Below, one piece after another: positions 1-5,127 of a DNA stretch of 9,341 bases. The notes below the pieces were generated by a model, which searched no databases, was not told where the DNA came from, and saw nothing but the letters and a program-made list of their open reading frames with translations. The position numbers and the translations under genes were made by a program. The stretch spans positions 18,352-27,692 of the forward strand of contig VAYE01000198.1 of the NCBI GenBank assembly GCA_005883235.1, read 5' to 3'. Each line of letters begins with the position of its first letter. Positions within the stretch are counted from its first letter, which is position 1. The stretch comes from Actinomycetota bacterium. GTDB lineage: Bacteria; Actinomycetota; Thermoleophilia; Gaiellales; Gaiellaceae.

Positions 1-12
1 CAGCTTGGCCAT
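1..12 (-). CDS. Start of a divergent minus-strand gene running off the left edge (partial)
   Basis: Only four codons are visible, reading Met-Ala-Lys-Leu from an ATG at 12-10. The start is chosen because a good Shine-Dalgarno (GGAGGG on the minus strand, plus-strand 19-24) lies six bases upstream. The gene would be divergent from the HtrA protease. Many response regulators begin MAK-[IL], and the promoter of the neighbouring protease has response-regulator-like repeats, so a two-component regulator is a possible identity. Four residues cannot establish that. Confidence 0.45.
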
Positions 13-100
13 CTATCGCCCTCCGATGTTTGTGCCTCCGCCCGTTGCATCCCCCAATAGGAAGGCCCGAAACCGCGTGAACGCTCCGCCTGCGCGCAGC
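13..100. other. Divergent intergenic stretch, no clear element
   Basis: Between the Shine-Dalgarno of the left-edge gene (19-24) and the 11-bp repeats I see no credible gene and no strong promoter match. A GGAAG with a CGCT 16 bases later resembles an ECF promoter only loosely. Any promoter for the left-edge gene must lie here or within the repeat array. Confidence 0.4.
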
Positions 101-140
101 CTTAACGCAAGCTCAACGGCCTCGCAACGAACGCCCAACC
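101..140 (+). promoter_or_regulatory. Four direct repeats at 11-bp spacing upstream of the protease gene (putative response-regulator site)
   Basis: CTTAACG (101-107), CTCAACG (112-118), CGCAACG (123-129) and CCCAACC (134-140) share a [TC]AAC core and start exactly 11 bp apart. Direct repeats of this size and spacing are what OmpR/PhoB-family response regulators bind, one subunit per repeat on the same DNA face. The array covers the position where a -35 element would sit for the TATAAC at 151-156 and ends 10 bp before it, as in activator-dependent promoters that lack a good -35. The identity of the regulator is inference. Confidence 0.55.
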
Positions 141-150
141 GGGACTGGGC

Positions 151-156
151 TATAAC
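151..156 (+). promoter_or_regulatory. Putative -10 element (TATAAC) of the HtrA-like gene, probably giving a leaderless mRNA
   Basis: TATAAC is a good -10 hexamer in otherwise GC-rich sequence. It ends 8 bases before the ATG at 165, so transcription would start at or within a base or two of the start codon. No Shine-Dalgarno precedes this ATG, which agrees with a leaderless transcript. No convincing -35 is present at the expected place (about 128-133), where the 11-bp repeats lie instead. Confidence 0.5.
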
Positions 157-164
157 GCCGGTCG

Positions 165-1364
165 ATGGACTCCAGCATCCTCAGGCGAGCCGCCGAGCTC
201 GTCGCCGCGGCCATCGTCGGCGCCGGTGTCACGCTCGGCGGCGTCGCTGTCTTTGCAGGCCTGGACGGCCACACGACGACGGTGCGCGAGATCGTCTCGA
301 GCGGCGCCTCGTCGGCCCCCGCCGCATTCAGAACGGGTCGGCCGCTCTCCATCAACCAGATCTACCGGAGCGCCGCGCCGGGTGTCGTCCAGGTCACCTC
401 GACCAGCGTGGTGAAGGTCGACAACAACAGCAACCCGTTCGGCTTCCAGATCCCCGGCTTCCCGCAGCAGCAGACGCAGCGGGCGCTCGGCTCAGGCTTC
501 GTCCTCGACAAGGGCGGCCACATCGTCACGAACTACCACGTGATCGCGGGAGCCAAGTCCGTCGAGGTCAGCTTCTCGAACCACGACAGCATGAAGGCGC
601 GGGTCGTCGGCAAGGATCCCGGGACCGACATCGCCGTCCTGAAGGTGGATGCGCGCTCACGCGCCCTTACCCCGCTCGCCCTCGGCGACTCCGACACGGT
701 TCGCGTCGGCGACTCCGTGGTCGCGATCGGCAATCCGTTCGGGCTCGACCGCTCGGTGACGGCCGGGATCGTGAGCGCGCTCCAGCGTGAGATCCAGGCG
801 CCGAACAGCTACGCGATCGACCACGTCATCCAGACCGACGCCGCGATCAACCACGGCAACTCCGGCGGACCGCTCCTGAATGCGAACGGCAGGGTGATCG
901 GCGTCAACGCGCAGATCGAGACCGGCTCGACCGACGGCAGCGGCGGCAACGTCGGCGTCGGCTTCGCGATTCCGATCAACACCGTCCGCACGGTCGTCGC
1001 GCAGCTGATCAAGAACGGCGCCGTCGAGCACGCGTCGCTCGGGATCCAGGGCCAGGCGATCGACGCGCAGGTCGCGAACCTCTTCCACTTCCCGGTCTCG
1101 CACGGCGTCCTGGTCGCCACGGTGAAGGCGGGGAGCGGCGCCGCGAAGGCCGGGCTCCACGGGGCGACGACCCAGGCCGTCGTCGCCGGCGAGAGCTGGC
1201 CGATCGGCGGCGACCTGATCGTGAAGGCCGACGGCGAGACGATCGGCTCGCTGGGGCGCCTGCGCGACGTGATCGCCGCCAAGAAGCCCGGCGACACGAT
1301 GCAGCTCGAGATCTATCGCGGCACCAAGAAGATGACCCTCGCAATCCAGCTTGGGCGGCAATGA
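165..1364 (+). CDS. Membrane-anchored trypsin-like serine protease with PDZ domain (HtrA/DegP family)
   Basis: A 399-aa protein of the HtrA/DegP family (peptidase S1C), which degrades or refolds damaged proteins outside the membrane. An uncleaved-looking hydrophobic segment at residues about 11-32 should anchor it, with the rest extracytoplasmic. A flexible Asn/Gln-rich linker at about 86-104 precedes the protease domain. The catalytic triad is visible: His125 in TNYHVIAGA, Asp155 in GTDIAVLKV and Ser233 in GNSGGPLL. A single C-terminal PDZ domain spans about 290-395, with the carboxylate-binding loop near SLGIQG. Length and layout are normal for actinobacterial HtrA-like proteins. The ATG at 165 was chosen because it directly precedes the anchor and lies just after a -10-like TATAAC. 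The upstream repeats suggest control by a two-component system responding to envelope stress. The exact paralogue (HtrA, HtrB or PepD type) cannot be set from sequence alone. Confidence 0.93.
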   Translation: MDSSILRRAAELVAAAIVGAGVTLGGVAVFAGLDGHTTTVREIVSSGASSAPAAFRTGRPLSINQIYRSAAPGVVQVTSTSVVKVDNNSNPFGFQIPGFPQQQTQRALGSGFVLDKGGHIVTNYHVIAGAKSVEVSFSNHDSMKARVVGKDPGTDIAVLKVDARSRALTPLALGDSDTVRVGDSVVAIGNPFGLDRSVTAGIVSALQREIQAPNSYAIDHVIQTDAAINHGNSGGPLLNANGRVIGVNAQIETGSTDGSGGNVGVGFAIPINTVRTVVAQLIKNGAVEHASLGIQGQAIDAQVANLFHFPVSHGVLVATVKAGSGAAKAGLHGATTQAVVAGESWPIGGDLIVKADGETIGSLGRLRDVIAAKKPGDTMQLEIYRGTKKMTLAIQLGRQ

Positions 1365-1414
1365 GCCTCTCCCCTGAGCATGCCGCCCCGAACGGCCCCA
1401 TCCCCTGGGGGCCC

Positions 1415-1459
1415 GCTTCCGCTCGTGCGCAAGCCAGCGCGGCCTGCGGAAGCACGAGC
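1415..1459. repeat. Two interlocked 8-bp inverted repeats (possible H-type pseudoknot)
   Basis: GCTTCCGC (1415-1422) is complementary to GCGGAAGC (1446-1453). GCTCGTGC (1421-1428) is complementary to GCACGAGC (1452-1459). The arms occur in the order A, B, A', B', so the two stems cross instead of nesting. In RNA they would form an H-type pseudoknot or two mutually exclusive hairpins. Adjacent arms share two bases, so both stems cannot be fully formed at once. Confidence 0.5.
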
Positions 1460-1492
1460 CGGAGGTCCCGCCCGCCTGCCCGGGGCCTCCGG
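1459..1492. terminator. Strong GC hairpin, probable bidirectional terminator between convergent genes
   Basis: An 11-bp stem, CCGGAGGTCCC (1459-1469) with GGGGCCTCCGG (1482-1492), contains one G-U wobble and has a 12-base loop. It lies 95 bp past the protease stop and 50 bp past the stop of the convergent kinase-like gene. No run of U follows on either side, so it is not a classical intrinsic terminator. U-poor hairpins are common at gene ends in high-GC actinobacteria. Confidence 0.5.
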
Positions 1493-1541
1493 TTCACTTC
1501 GTAGCTCCAGCACAGCGGTTCGACTGGTCGGTTCAGACGGA

Positions 1542-2069
1542 TCACTCTGTAGCGTCGGCGAGCCAACGCCTGACCTGCCGCGGCGAGCGGAGGCGGACCA
1601 CGCGAAGCTGAGGATGGCGCGCGAAGCGCGGCGGGAACGTGCGCCGCTTCCTGAAGTAGCCGCGGATCGTCCAGACGAACAGCGACTCGCGACCGACGAA
1701 CGCGCCTCGCCAGGTTTCGACGTTTCCGCTCCAGAGCTCTTCGCGACGGCGGATCCTGCGGTACGTCCGTAGCCAGAGGCGCCAGAGGATGAGCGGCAAC
1801 GGCTGGTCGAGCCAGACGACGGTGTCCGCGCGTTCCAACACGAGGTCGCCGAGCTTGCTCGAGTAGTCGCCGTCGATCACCCACCCGTCGGCCTCCGCGT
1901 ACGGCTCGACTCGTCCGCGGAACTCCTCCGCGCTCGGCGCTGACCAGCTCGGGCCGTGGTGGAGAGCGTCGAGCTCGACGTGCGGCACGCCGAGGCGCGC
2001 GGCGAGGAGGCGCGCCACGGCCGTCTTCCCGTTTCCGCTCGCCCCGACGACCGCGATCCGGCGTCCCAT
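1542..2069 (-). CDS. P-loop kinase-like protein of the adenylate kinase / 'DNA topology modulation protein' (FlaR-like) family
   Basis: A 175-aa cytoplasmic P-loop NTPase. The Walker A motif GASGNGKT is at residues 9-16. It is followed by LDALHHGPSW, a segment typical of the FlaR-like group, where the nucleotide-monophosphate-kinase fold binds its acceptor. GWVIDGDYSS and VVWLDQPLPLILWRLWLRTYRR form the Walker B/lid part, with several arginines that could contact phosphate. The family is often named 'topology modulation protein' from an old bacterial study, but the true substrate is not established. An in-frame GTG at 2081 would add four residues. The ATG at 2069 is preferred because the GTG overlaps the likely -10 element of this gene. 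The gene is divergent from the 119-aa unknown gene and convergent with the protease gene. Confidence 0.8.
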   Translation of the reverse strand: MGRRIAVVGASGNGKTAVARLLAARLGVPHVELDALHHGPSWSAPSAEEFRGRVEPYAEADGWVIDGDYSSKLGDLVLERADTVVWLDQPLPLILWRLWLRTYRRIRRREELWSGNVETWRGAFVGRESLFVWTIRGYFRKRRTFPPRFARHPQLRVVRLRSPRQVRRWLADATE

Positions 2070-2079
2070 CGTGGGCGCC

Positions 2080-2089
2080 ACGCTACAGT
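2080..2089. promoter_or_regulatory. Overlapping divergent -10 elements (bidirectional promoter)
   Basis: The 26-bp gap between two divergent starts (ATG at 2069 minus, GTG at 2096 plus) holds TACAGT on the plus strand (2084-2089), ending six bases before the GTG. On the minus strand it holds TAGCGT (plus-strand 2080-2085), ending ten bases before the ATG. Both fit TANNNT and they share the same TA step. With so little room, both transcripts should be leaderless or nearly so. Confidence 0.45.
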
Positions 2090-2095
2090 CGCCGC

Positions 2096-2455
2096 GTGGA
2101 GTCGCCGATCGAGCCCGGCCGCCTGCTGCTCGAAGAGGACGAGCTCGCCGAGGACGAAGAGCTCTGGACCGACGAGGGCGGCGACGACTACTCCGGCTGG
2201 TTCTGCGTCCGCACCGATCCGTTTCCGTGTCCCGCGTCGGGCTGCACGTTCGTCGCGGACTTCATGACCGCGGCCCACCTCGTCCTCGTCTGGGAGGAGC
2301 GCGACGACCCGAACCTCCTCTGGCACGCGCAGCGCGCAAAGGACGTCGGCCGGAACCCGCGGATCGTGGGCTACGAGCCGTCGTTCGGGGCGAGCGCTTC
2401 CTACTACGCCTGGGAGGCCGCCGGCCGCCCCGTGCACGGCGTCCGCGCCCGTTGA
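2096..2455 (+). CDS. Hypothetical 119-aa protein with Cys/His cluster
   Basis: I do not recognise this protein. It starts at GTG 2096, directly behind a -10-like TACAGT. The N-terminal third is very acidic (LLEEDELAEDEE, then DEGGDD). The middle has Cys37, Cys45, Cys50 and His61, in an arrangement (FPCPASGC, then ten residues, then His) that resembles a zinc-binding knuckle. Zinc binding is inference. The C-terminal part is rich in Trp and Tyr and contains NPRIVGYEP. There is no signal peptide or membrane segment, so it is probably cytoplasmic. Its stop overlaps the start of the ligase gene (TTGA), which implies co-translation and perhaps a joint role. Coding use matches its neighbours. Confidence 0.7.
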   Translation: MESPIEPGRLLLEEDELAEDEELWTDEGGDDYSGWFCVRTDPFPCPASGCTFVADFMTAAHLVLVWEERDDPNLLWHAQRAKDVGRNPRIVGYEPSFGASASYYAWEAAGRPVHGVRAR

Positions 2456-3519
2456 TCGAGAGCAGGTTCGGGGAGAGCACGCCCTTCTCGGTCGGCGTCG
2501 AGGAGGAGATCATGATCCTCGACGAGGAGAGCCTCGAGCCGGTCGGCGCGGTCGAGGTCCTCGTGCGCGAGTCGGAAGGGCTCGACCTTCCCGGCACGCT
2601 CAAGACCGAGCTCCACGCGTCGGTCGTCGAGCTGAACACGAACGTCTGCGCGACCGCCGAAGAGGCCGTCTCTGCCCTCGCCGAGCTGCGCGCGGCCGCC
2701 GTCGCGATCGCGCGCCGCAACGGCCTGCGCATCGCGGCGGCCGGATCGCATCCCGTGACGCCGCCGGAGGAGCTCCCCGTCGTGCAGGAGCCGCGCTACC
2801 TGGAGATGATCGCCTACGTCGGCGCCTCCGCCCGCCGTCAGGGGGTGAGCGGGCTGCACGTCCACGTGGGCGTCGAGTCCGGCGAGGCGTGCTTCCACGC
2901 GCTCGAAGGTGTCTTGCCCTGGTTGCCGCTCGTGCTGGCCCTGTCCGTGAACTCGCCGTACCTGGGCGGCGTGGAGACCGGCCTGCTCTCGAACCGCGCG
3001 GCGATTCTCGCCGAGCTGCCCCGAAGCGGCGCTCCGCCCGCCTTCCGCTCGTACGCCGACTGGGAGTCGTGGGTCGAGCGACTCGTGCGGCTCGGCGTCA
3101 CGGCCGACTACACGCGCCTCTGGTGGGACGTGCGGCCGCACCCGCGCTTCGGCACCCTCGAGGTGCGGATGCCGGACCAGCCGACGGCTCTCGCCCGAAC
3201 CGGGGCGTTCGTCGGGCTCATCCAGCAGCTCGTCGCGAGGATCGTGCGCGAGCCGCCGCCGGCCTACGACCCCGGGCGCCGCGGCGACTACCAGCAGAAC
3301 CGCTGGGCGGCGCTTCGCTTCGGGATGGAGGCGGAGCTGATTCACCCCGACGGCGAGCCCGCTCTGCCGGCACGCGACCTTGCCGCGGAGCTCTACGAAC
3401 GGCTCGGCTCCGCTCCGGCGGAGCTGGGCGAGCCGGAGGCTGCGCGACAGCTCGAGATCGGTCGCGCCGAAGGCCTGCGGGCGGTCTGCGCCGATCTCGC
3501 GGCGCGGACGGTAGCCTGA
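2452..3519 (+). CDS. Carboxylate-amine ligase, glutamate-cysteine ligase type 2 family (YbdK-like)
   Basis: A 355-aa cytoplasmic ATP-dependent ligase of the GCS2 family, which joins an amino acid to the side-chain carboxylate of glutamate. E. coli YbdK has weak glutamate-cysteine ligase activity, but the physiological substrate of most members is unknown. Family hallmarks are FSVGVEEEIMILD (residues 12-24, metal/ATP-binding acidic cluster), ELNTNVC (60-66), GLHVHVGV (134-141), LALSVNSPYLGG (162-173), the arginine-containing TLEVRMPDQP (235-244) and NRWAALRFGMEAEL (283-296). The start is the TTG at 2452, which overlaps the stop of the unknown gene. The next ATG (2512) would remove the essential EEE motif, and anything further upstream lies inside the previous gene in another frame. 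Length is slightly below the usual 360-375 aa, with all core motifs present. It is probably co-transcribed with the preceding gene. Confidence 0.88.
   Translation: MIESRFGESTPFSVGVEEEIMILDEESLEPVGAVEVLVRESEGLDLPGTLKTELHASVVELNTNVCATAEEAVSALAELRAAAVAIARRNGLRIAAAGSHPVTPPEELPVVQEPRYLEMIAYVGASARRQGVSGLHVHVGVESGEACFHALEGVLPWLPLVLALSVNSPYLGGVETGLLSNRAAILAELPRSGAPPAFRSYADWESWVERLVRLGVTADYTRLWWDVRPHPRFGTLEVRMPDQPTALARTGAFVGLIQQLVARIVREPPPAYDPGRRGDYQQNRWAALRFGMEAELIHPDGEPALPARDLAAELYERLGSAPAELGEPEAARQLEIGRAEGLRAVCADLAARTVA
3512..3517 (+). promoter_or_regulatory. Putative -10 element (TAGCCT) for the HMA gene, inside the end of the ligase gene
   Basis: TAGCCT fits TANNNT and ends seven bases before the ATG at 3525, the spacing expected for a leaderless transcript. 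It overlaps the last codons and the first base of the ligase stop. Read-through from the ligase gene is equally possible, since only five bases separate the two genes. No Shine-Dalgarno is visible before 3525. Confidence 0.35.
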
Positions 3520-3524
3520 CGGCG

Positions 3525-3734
3525 ATGGCGCTCCAGACCGAAACCATTCAGGTCAGCGGCATCCGCTGCGAGCGCTGCGTCGGCCGCCTGGCGGGTGCGC
3601 TTCGCGGCCAGGACGGGCTCGAGCTCGCGAACGCGAACCTGATGGGACAGGTCGTCCTCGGGTGGGACGACGAGCGCACCGACCGTGAGACGCTGCTCGC
3701 AGCCCTGGCGCGCGCGGGCTTCCGCGAGGTCTAG
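3525..3734 (+). CDS. Heavy-metal-associated (HMA) domain protein, copper-chaperone-like
   Basis: A 69-aa single-domain protein of the HMA (CopZ/Atx1) family, which carries Cu(I) or a similar soft metal in the cytoplasm. The metal site is GIRCERC at residues 12-18 (Cys15 and Cys18), following strand one (TIQVSG). The usual beta-alpha-beta-beta-alpha-beta pattern continues through VGRLAGALRG, LELANANLMGQVVLGW and LLAALARAGF. The usual hydrophobic residue (often Met) two positions before the first Cys is Ile here. No copper ATPase or CsoR repressor is in view, so its partner is unknown. The ATG at 3525 lies five bases after the ligase stop. The stop shares the bases CTAG with the stop of the convergent PRC-barrel gene. 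It is too short for many gene finders, but the domain is clear. Confidence 0.85.
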   Translation: MALQTETIQVSGIRCERCVGRLAGALRGQDGLELANANLMGQVVLGWDDERTDRETLLAALARAGFREV

Positions 3735-4183
3735 TTTCGCGGATTCCTGTCGCCGAGGAGCCCTGGTGACTCCTGCTGCGTCGCGGGGTCGTCCTCCTTC
3801 ATGACCCGCAGCCGCTCCTGCTCGGCGGTGGGGATCCCCGCCCGCAGCGCGTCGTCCTCGGCCGTCCGGGCCGGATCGTCCGGGAGCACCTCGCCCGCGC
3901 CCAGGGTCTCGGGCGCCTCGTAGGCGGACGCGAGGCCGTAGTGCTCGGCCACGGCCTGCTCGTCGAGCTTCTCGCCGTCCACCTTCGGAGCCGTCTCCAC
4001 GATCTCCTTCGACACCGAGAGCCGGACCGTCTTCTCGCCGTCGTCGACGTGGGCGAACGTCTTCGGCACGGCGTGCTTCGTCTTCCGGATCGTCCCGTGC
4101 TCGACGACGAGGTTGTCGCCGATCGTGCCGGCGACGTGGCCTAGCCTGGACTCGTCGCTCGTGATGACTTCGTAGCCTTCCAC
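3731..4183 (-). CDS. PRC-barrel/DUF2171-like stress protein
   Basis: A 150-aa soluble acidic protein. Residues 3-60 follow the pattern of small PRC-barrel or DUF2171 domains: GYEVITSDESRLGHVAGTIGDNLVVEHG, then a PKTFAHVDDGEKTVRLSVSKEIVE segment where such proteins alternate short strands and end in a helix. The C-terminal 80 residues are charged and low in complexity, probably disordered, ending LLGDRNPRN. Proteins of this kind are frequent in Actinobacteria and are often stress-induced, but no biochemical activity is established. The start is GTG 4183, the first in-frame start after a SigB-like promoter. The gene is divergent from the ECF sigma gene and convergent with the HMA gene, with four bases (3731-3734) shared at the stops. 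The domain call rests on pattern recognition only. Confidence 0.72.
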   Translation of the reverse strand: MEGYEVITSDESRLGHVAGTIGDNLVVEHGTIRKTKHAVPKTFAHVDDGEKTVRLSVSKEIVETAPKVDGEKLDEQAVAEHYGLASAYEAPETLGAGEVLPDDPARTAEDDALRAGIPTAEQERLRVMKEDDPATQQESPGLLGDRNPRN

Positions 4184-4193
4184 GAGCCTGACG

Positions 4194-4219
4194 TATCCCC
4201 TCGGAAGGGCTGCACAAAC
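4194..4219 (-). promoter_or_regulatory. SigB/SigF-like promoter of the PRC-barrel gene
   Basis: On the minus strand GTTT (plus-strand 4219-4216) is followed after 16 bases by GGGATA (4199-4194). The general-stress sigma (SigB/SigF) consensus is GTTT, 14-17 bases, then GGGTAT or GGGWAW. The -10 ends ten bases before the GTG at 4183, so the leader would be only a few bases. The match is good in -35 and spacing and has one or two differences in -10. Confidence 0.45.
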
Positions 4220-4228
4220 CCCCTTTCC

Positions 4229-4254
4229 GGAATAGCGGAGGGGCTCTCAGCGTT
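4229..4254 (+). promoter_or_regulatory. SigR-type ECF promoter (GGAAT-N18-GTT), likely autoregulatory
   Basis: GGAAT (4229-4233) and GTT (4252-4254) are separated by exactly 18 bases, the consensus reported for Streptomyces SigR targets. Counting the C before GTT, it is GGAAT-N17-CGTT. It lies 40 bp upstream of a gene encoding a SigR-like sigma factor, so positive autoregulation is expected. The transcript would begin near 4260 and carry a purine-rich AGAAGG (4269-4274) as a possible ribosome-binding site. Confidence 0.65.
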
Positions 4255-4280
4255 CCCACTCGGACGAAAGAAGGCGCTGC

Positions 4281-4286
4281 TAGGGT
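4281..4286 (+). promoter_or_regulatory. Second putative -10 (TAGGGT) giving a leaderless sigma mRNA
   Basis: TAGGGT fits TANNNT and ends seven bases before the ATG at 4294, the same geometry as at the protease, unknown and HMA genes. It would give a basal leaderless transcript beside the inducible SigR-type promoter upstream. The -35 region (about 4258-4263) is not convincing. Confidence 0.35.
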
Positions 4287-4293
4287 GGCCGCG

Positions 4294-4881
4294 ATGAGCG
4301 AGACCACGCCGGACACCGAGGCGCGCAGACTGGCAACGGAGGCACGTGACCGTGTGCGATTCGAAGAGGATGCGCTTGCTCTCGCCGACCAGGTCTACCG
4401 GGTCGCGCGACACCTCGTCGGTTCCCGCGAGGAGGCCGAGGACCTGATGCAGGAGGCGTACGCACGGGCGTTCCGGAGCTGGCGGTCCTTCCGCCCCGGC
4501 ACCAATCTCCGCGCATGGCTGCTTCGCATCCTCACGAACCTGAACATCGACCGGGGCCGTCGGTTGCAGAGGACTCCGGGGATGGAACCCCTGGAGGAGG
4601 GCGACTATTTCCTGTACAACAGGCTCGAGGAGTCCGCTCCGGACAACTCGGACGAGGAGCGCGTGGTGGACAGGCTCTCCCAGGACTCGGTCGTCTCGGC
4701 GCTGTCGGCCGTGCCGCACGATTTTCGCGACGTCGTCGTCCTCGTCGACATCGGTGACTTCAGCTACGCGGACGCGGCGCAGATCCTCGACATCCCGATC
4801 GGGACGGTCATGTCGCGTCTCCATCGCGGCCGGCGCGTCCTGAAGAAGGAGCTCGCAGACGAGGCGGTGGGGGCCGCATGA
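4294..4881 (+). CDS. sigR: ECF RNA polymerase sigma factor, SigR (ECF12)-like
   Basis: A 195-aa extracytoplasmic-function sigma factor that directs RNA polymerase to stress genes. Region 2 spans about residues 20-95, with the -10-recognising part EEAEDLMQEAYARAFRSW followed by FRPGTNLRAWLLRILTNLNID. The linker (about 96-130) is acidic and holds LEEGDYFLYNRLEE. Region 4 (about 132-188) contains the helix-turn-helix FSYADAAQILDIPIGTVMSRLHRGRRVLKKEL. The GTNL-AWL-RILTN and PIGTVMSRLHRGRR stretches closely match Streptomyces SigR, the thiol-oxidative stress sigma. The downstream zinc anti-sigma gene overlaps by ATGA, as in sigR-rsrA, and the gene sits behind a SigR-consensus promoter. An in-frame GTG at 4285, ten bases past AGAAGG, would add three residues. 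ATG 4294 is preferred because of the TAGGGT spacing. The symbol rests on similarity and context. Confidence 0.88.
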   Translation: MSETTPDTEARRLATEARDRVRFEEDALALADQVYRVARHLVGSREEAEDLMQEAYARAFRSWRSFRPGTNLRAWLLRILTNLNIDRGRRLQRTPGMEPLEEGDYFLYNRLEESAPDNSDEERVVDRLSQDSVVSALSAVPHDFRDVVVLVDIGDFSYADAAQILDIPIGTVMSRLHRGRRVLKKELADEAVGAA

Positions 4882-5120
4882 CGAGCTTTGCCGACGATCC
4901 GTGCGCGAGGTGCGAGGAGGTGCTGCAGCCGTTCCTCGACCGCGAGCTGAACGAGTCGGAGCGCGCGAGCGCCGAGCTGCATCTCTCCCGGTGCTCGTAC
5001 TGCCGTAAGCGTTACCGCTTCGAGGAGCACCTACGCCGGTTCGTCCGGCAGGCCGCAGTCGAGGAGATGGCGCCCGAGCTCAAGGCGCGACTCGCGGCAC
5101 TCCGGACGCCCCTTCTCTAG
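4878..5120 (+). CDS. rsrA: Zinc anti-sigma factor (ZAS), RsrA-like
   Basis: An 80-aa soluble anti-sigma factor that should bind and silence the sigma factor encoded just upstream until thiols are oxidised. The zinc site is visible as His35-x3-Cys39-x2-Cys42 (HLSRCSYC), with an upstream Cys12 in CARCEEVLQPFLD, in the position of the redox cysteine of RsrA (C11 there). An extra Cys9 precedes it. In RsrA, oxidation of the N-terminal Cys with one of the CxxC cysteines releases zinc and the sigma factor. All needed residues are present here, so a redox switch is inferred. There is no membrane segment, which separates it from envelope-sensing anti-sigmas. The ATG overlaps the sigma stop (ATGA), giving coupled translation and stoichiometric synthesis. 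It is slightly shorter than RsrA (105 aa) at the C-terminus. The gene ends seven bases before the stop of the convergent HTH gene. Confidence 0.85.
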   Translation: MTSFADDPCARCEEVLQPFLDRELNESERASAELHLSRCSYCRKRYRFEEHLRRFVRQAAVEEMAPELKARLAALRTPLL

Positions 5121-5127
5121 CTAGGGC

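Larger units (their letters stand above)
1365..1541. other. 177-bp GC-rich intergenic region between convergent genes, rich in inverted repeats
   Basis: No credible gene is seen here. The region separates the ends of the protease gene (plus) and the kinase-like gene (minus). It holds a hairpin at 1394-1413 (GGCCCC/GGGGCC, 8-base loop), a crossing pair of 8-bp inverted repeats at 1415-1459, and a strong terminator-like hairpin at 1459-1492. The structures read equally well on either strand. Confidence 0.6.
4184..4284. other. Divergent control region between the PRC-barrel and sigma genes
   Basis: About 100 bp serve two divergent stress genes. In order they hold the SigB-like promoter pointing left (4194-4219), the SigR-type promoter pointing right (4229-4254), a purine-rich AGAAGG (4269-4274), and the TAGGGT box next to the sigma start. 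The -35 elements of the two opposed promoters are only 9 bp apart, so the two polymerases would compete for the same DNA. Confidence 0.45.

Noticed and set aside
65..92. Loose ECF-type promoter (GGAAG with CGCT) upstream of the protease
   Set aside because: Both elements deviate from GGAAY and CGTT and the spacing is short. The 11-bp repeats and TATAAC explain the region better.
1500..1540. GGTTCGA-like string suggesting a tRNA T-arm
   Set aside because: No matching acceptor, D or anticodon stems could be drawn on either strand.
1380..1772. Plus-strand 130-aa open frame beginning in the intergenic region
   Set aside because: It runs through the intergenic hairpins and then antisense to the kinase-like gene. 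Its composition is typical of a high-GC shadow frame, with no domain or ribosome-binding site.
2071..2451. Upstream extension of the ligase frame to 2071
   Set aside because: It would overlap the 119-aa gene completely in another frame, and the peptide is low-complexity Arg-rich. The TTG at 2452 matches where homology begins.
2404..3345. Long minus-strand open frame (313 aa) opposite the ligase
   Set aside because: It is rich in Arg and His, has no motif, and lies fully antisense to a clear GCS2 ligase with all family signatures.
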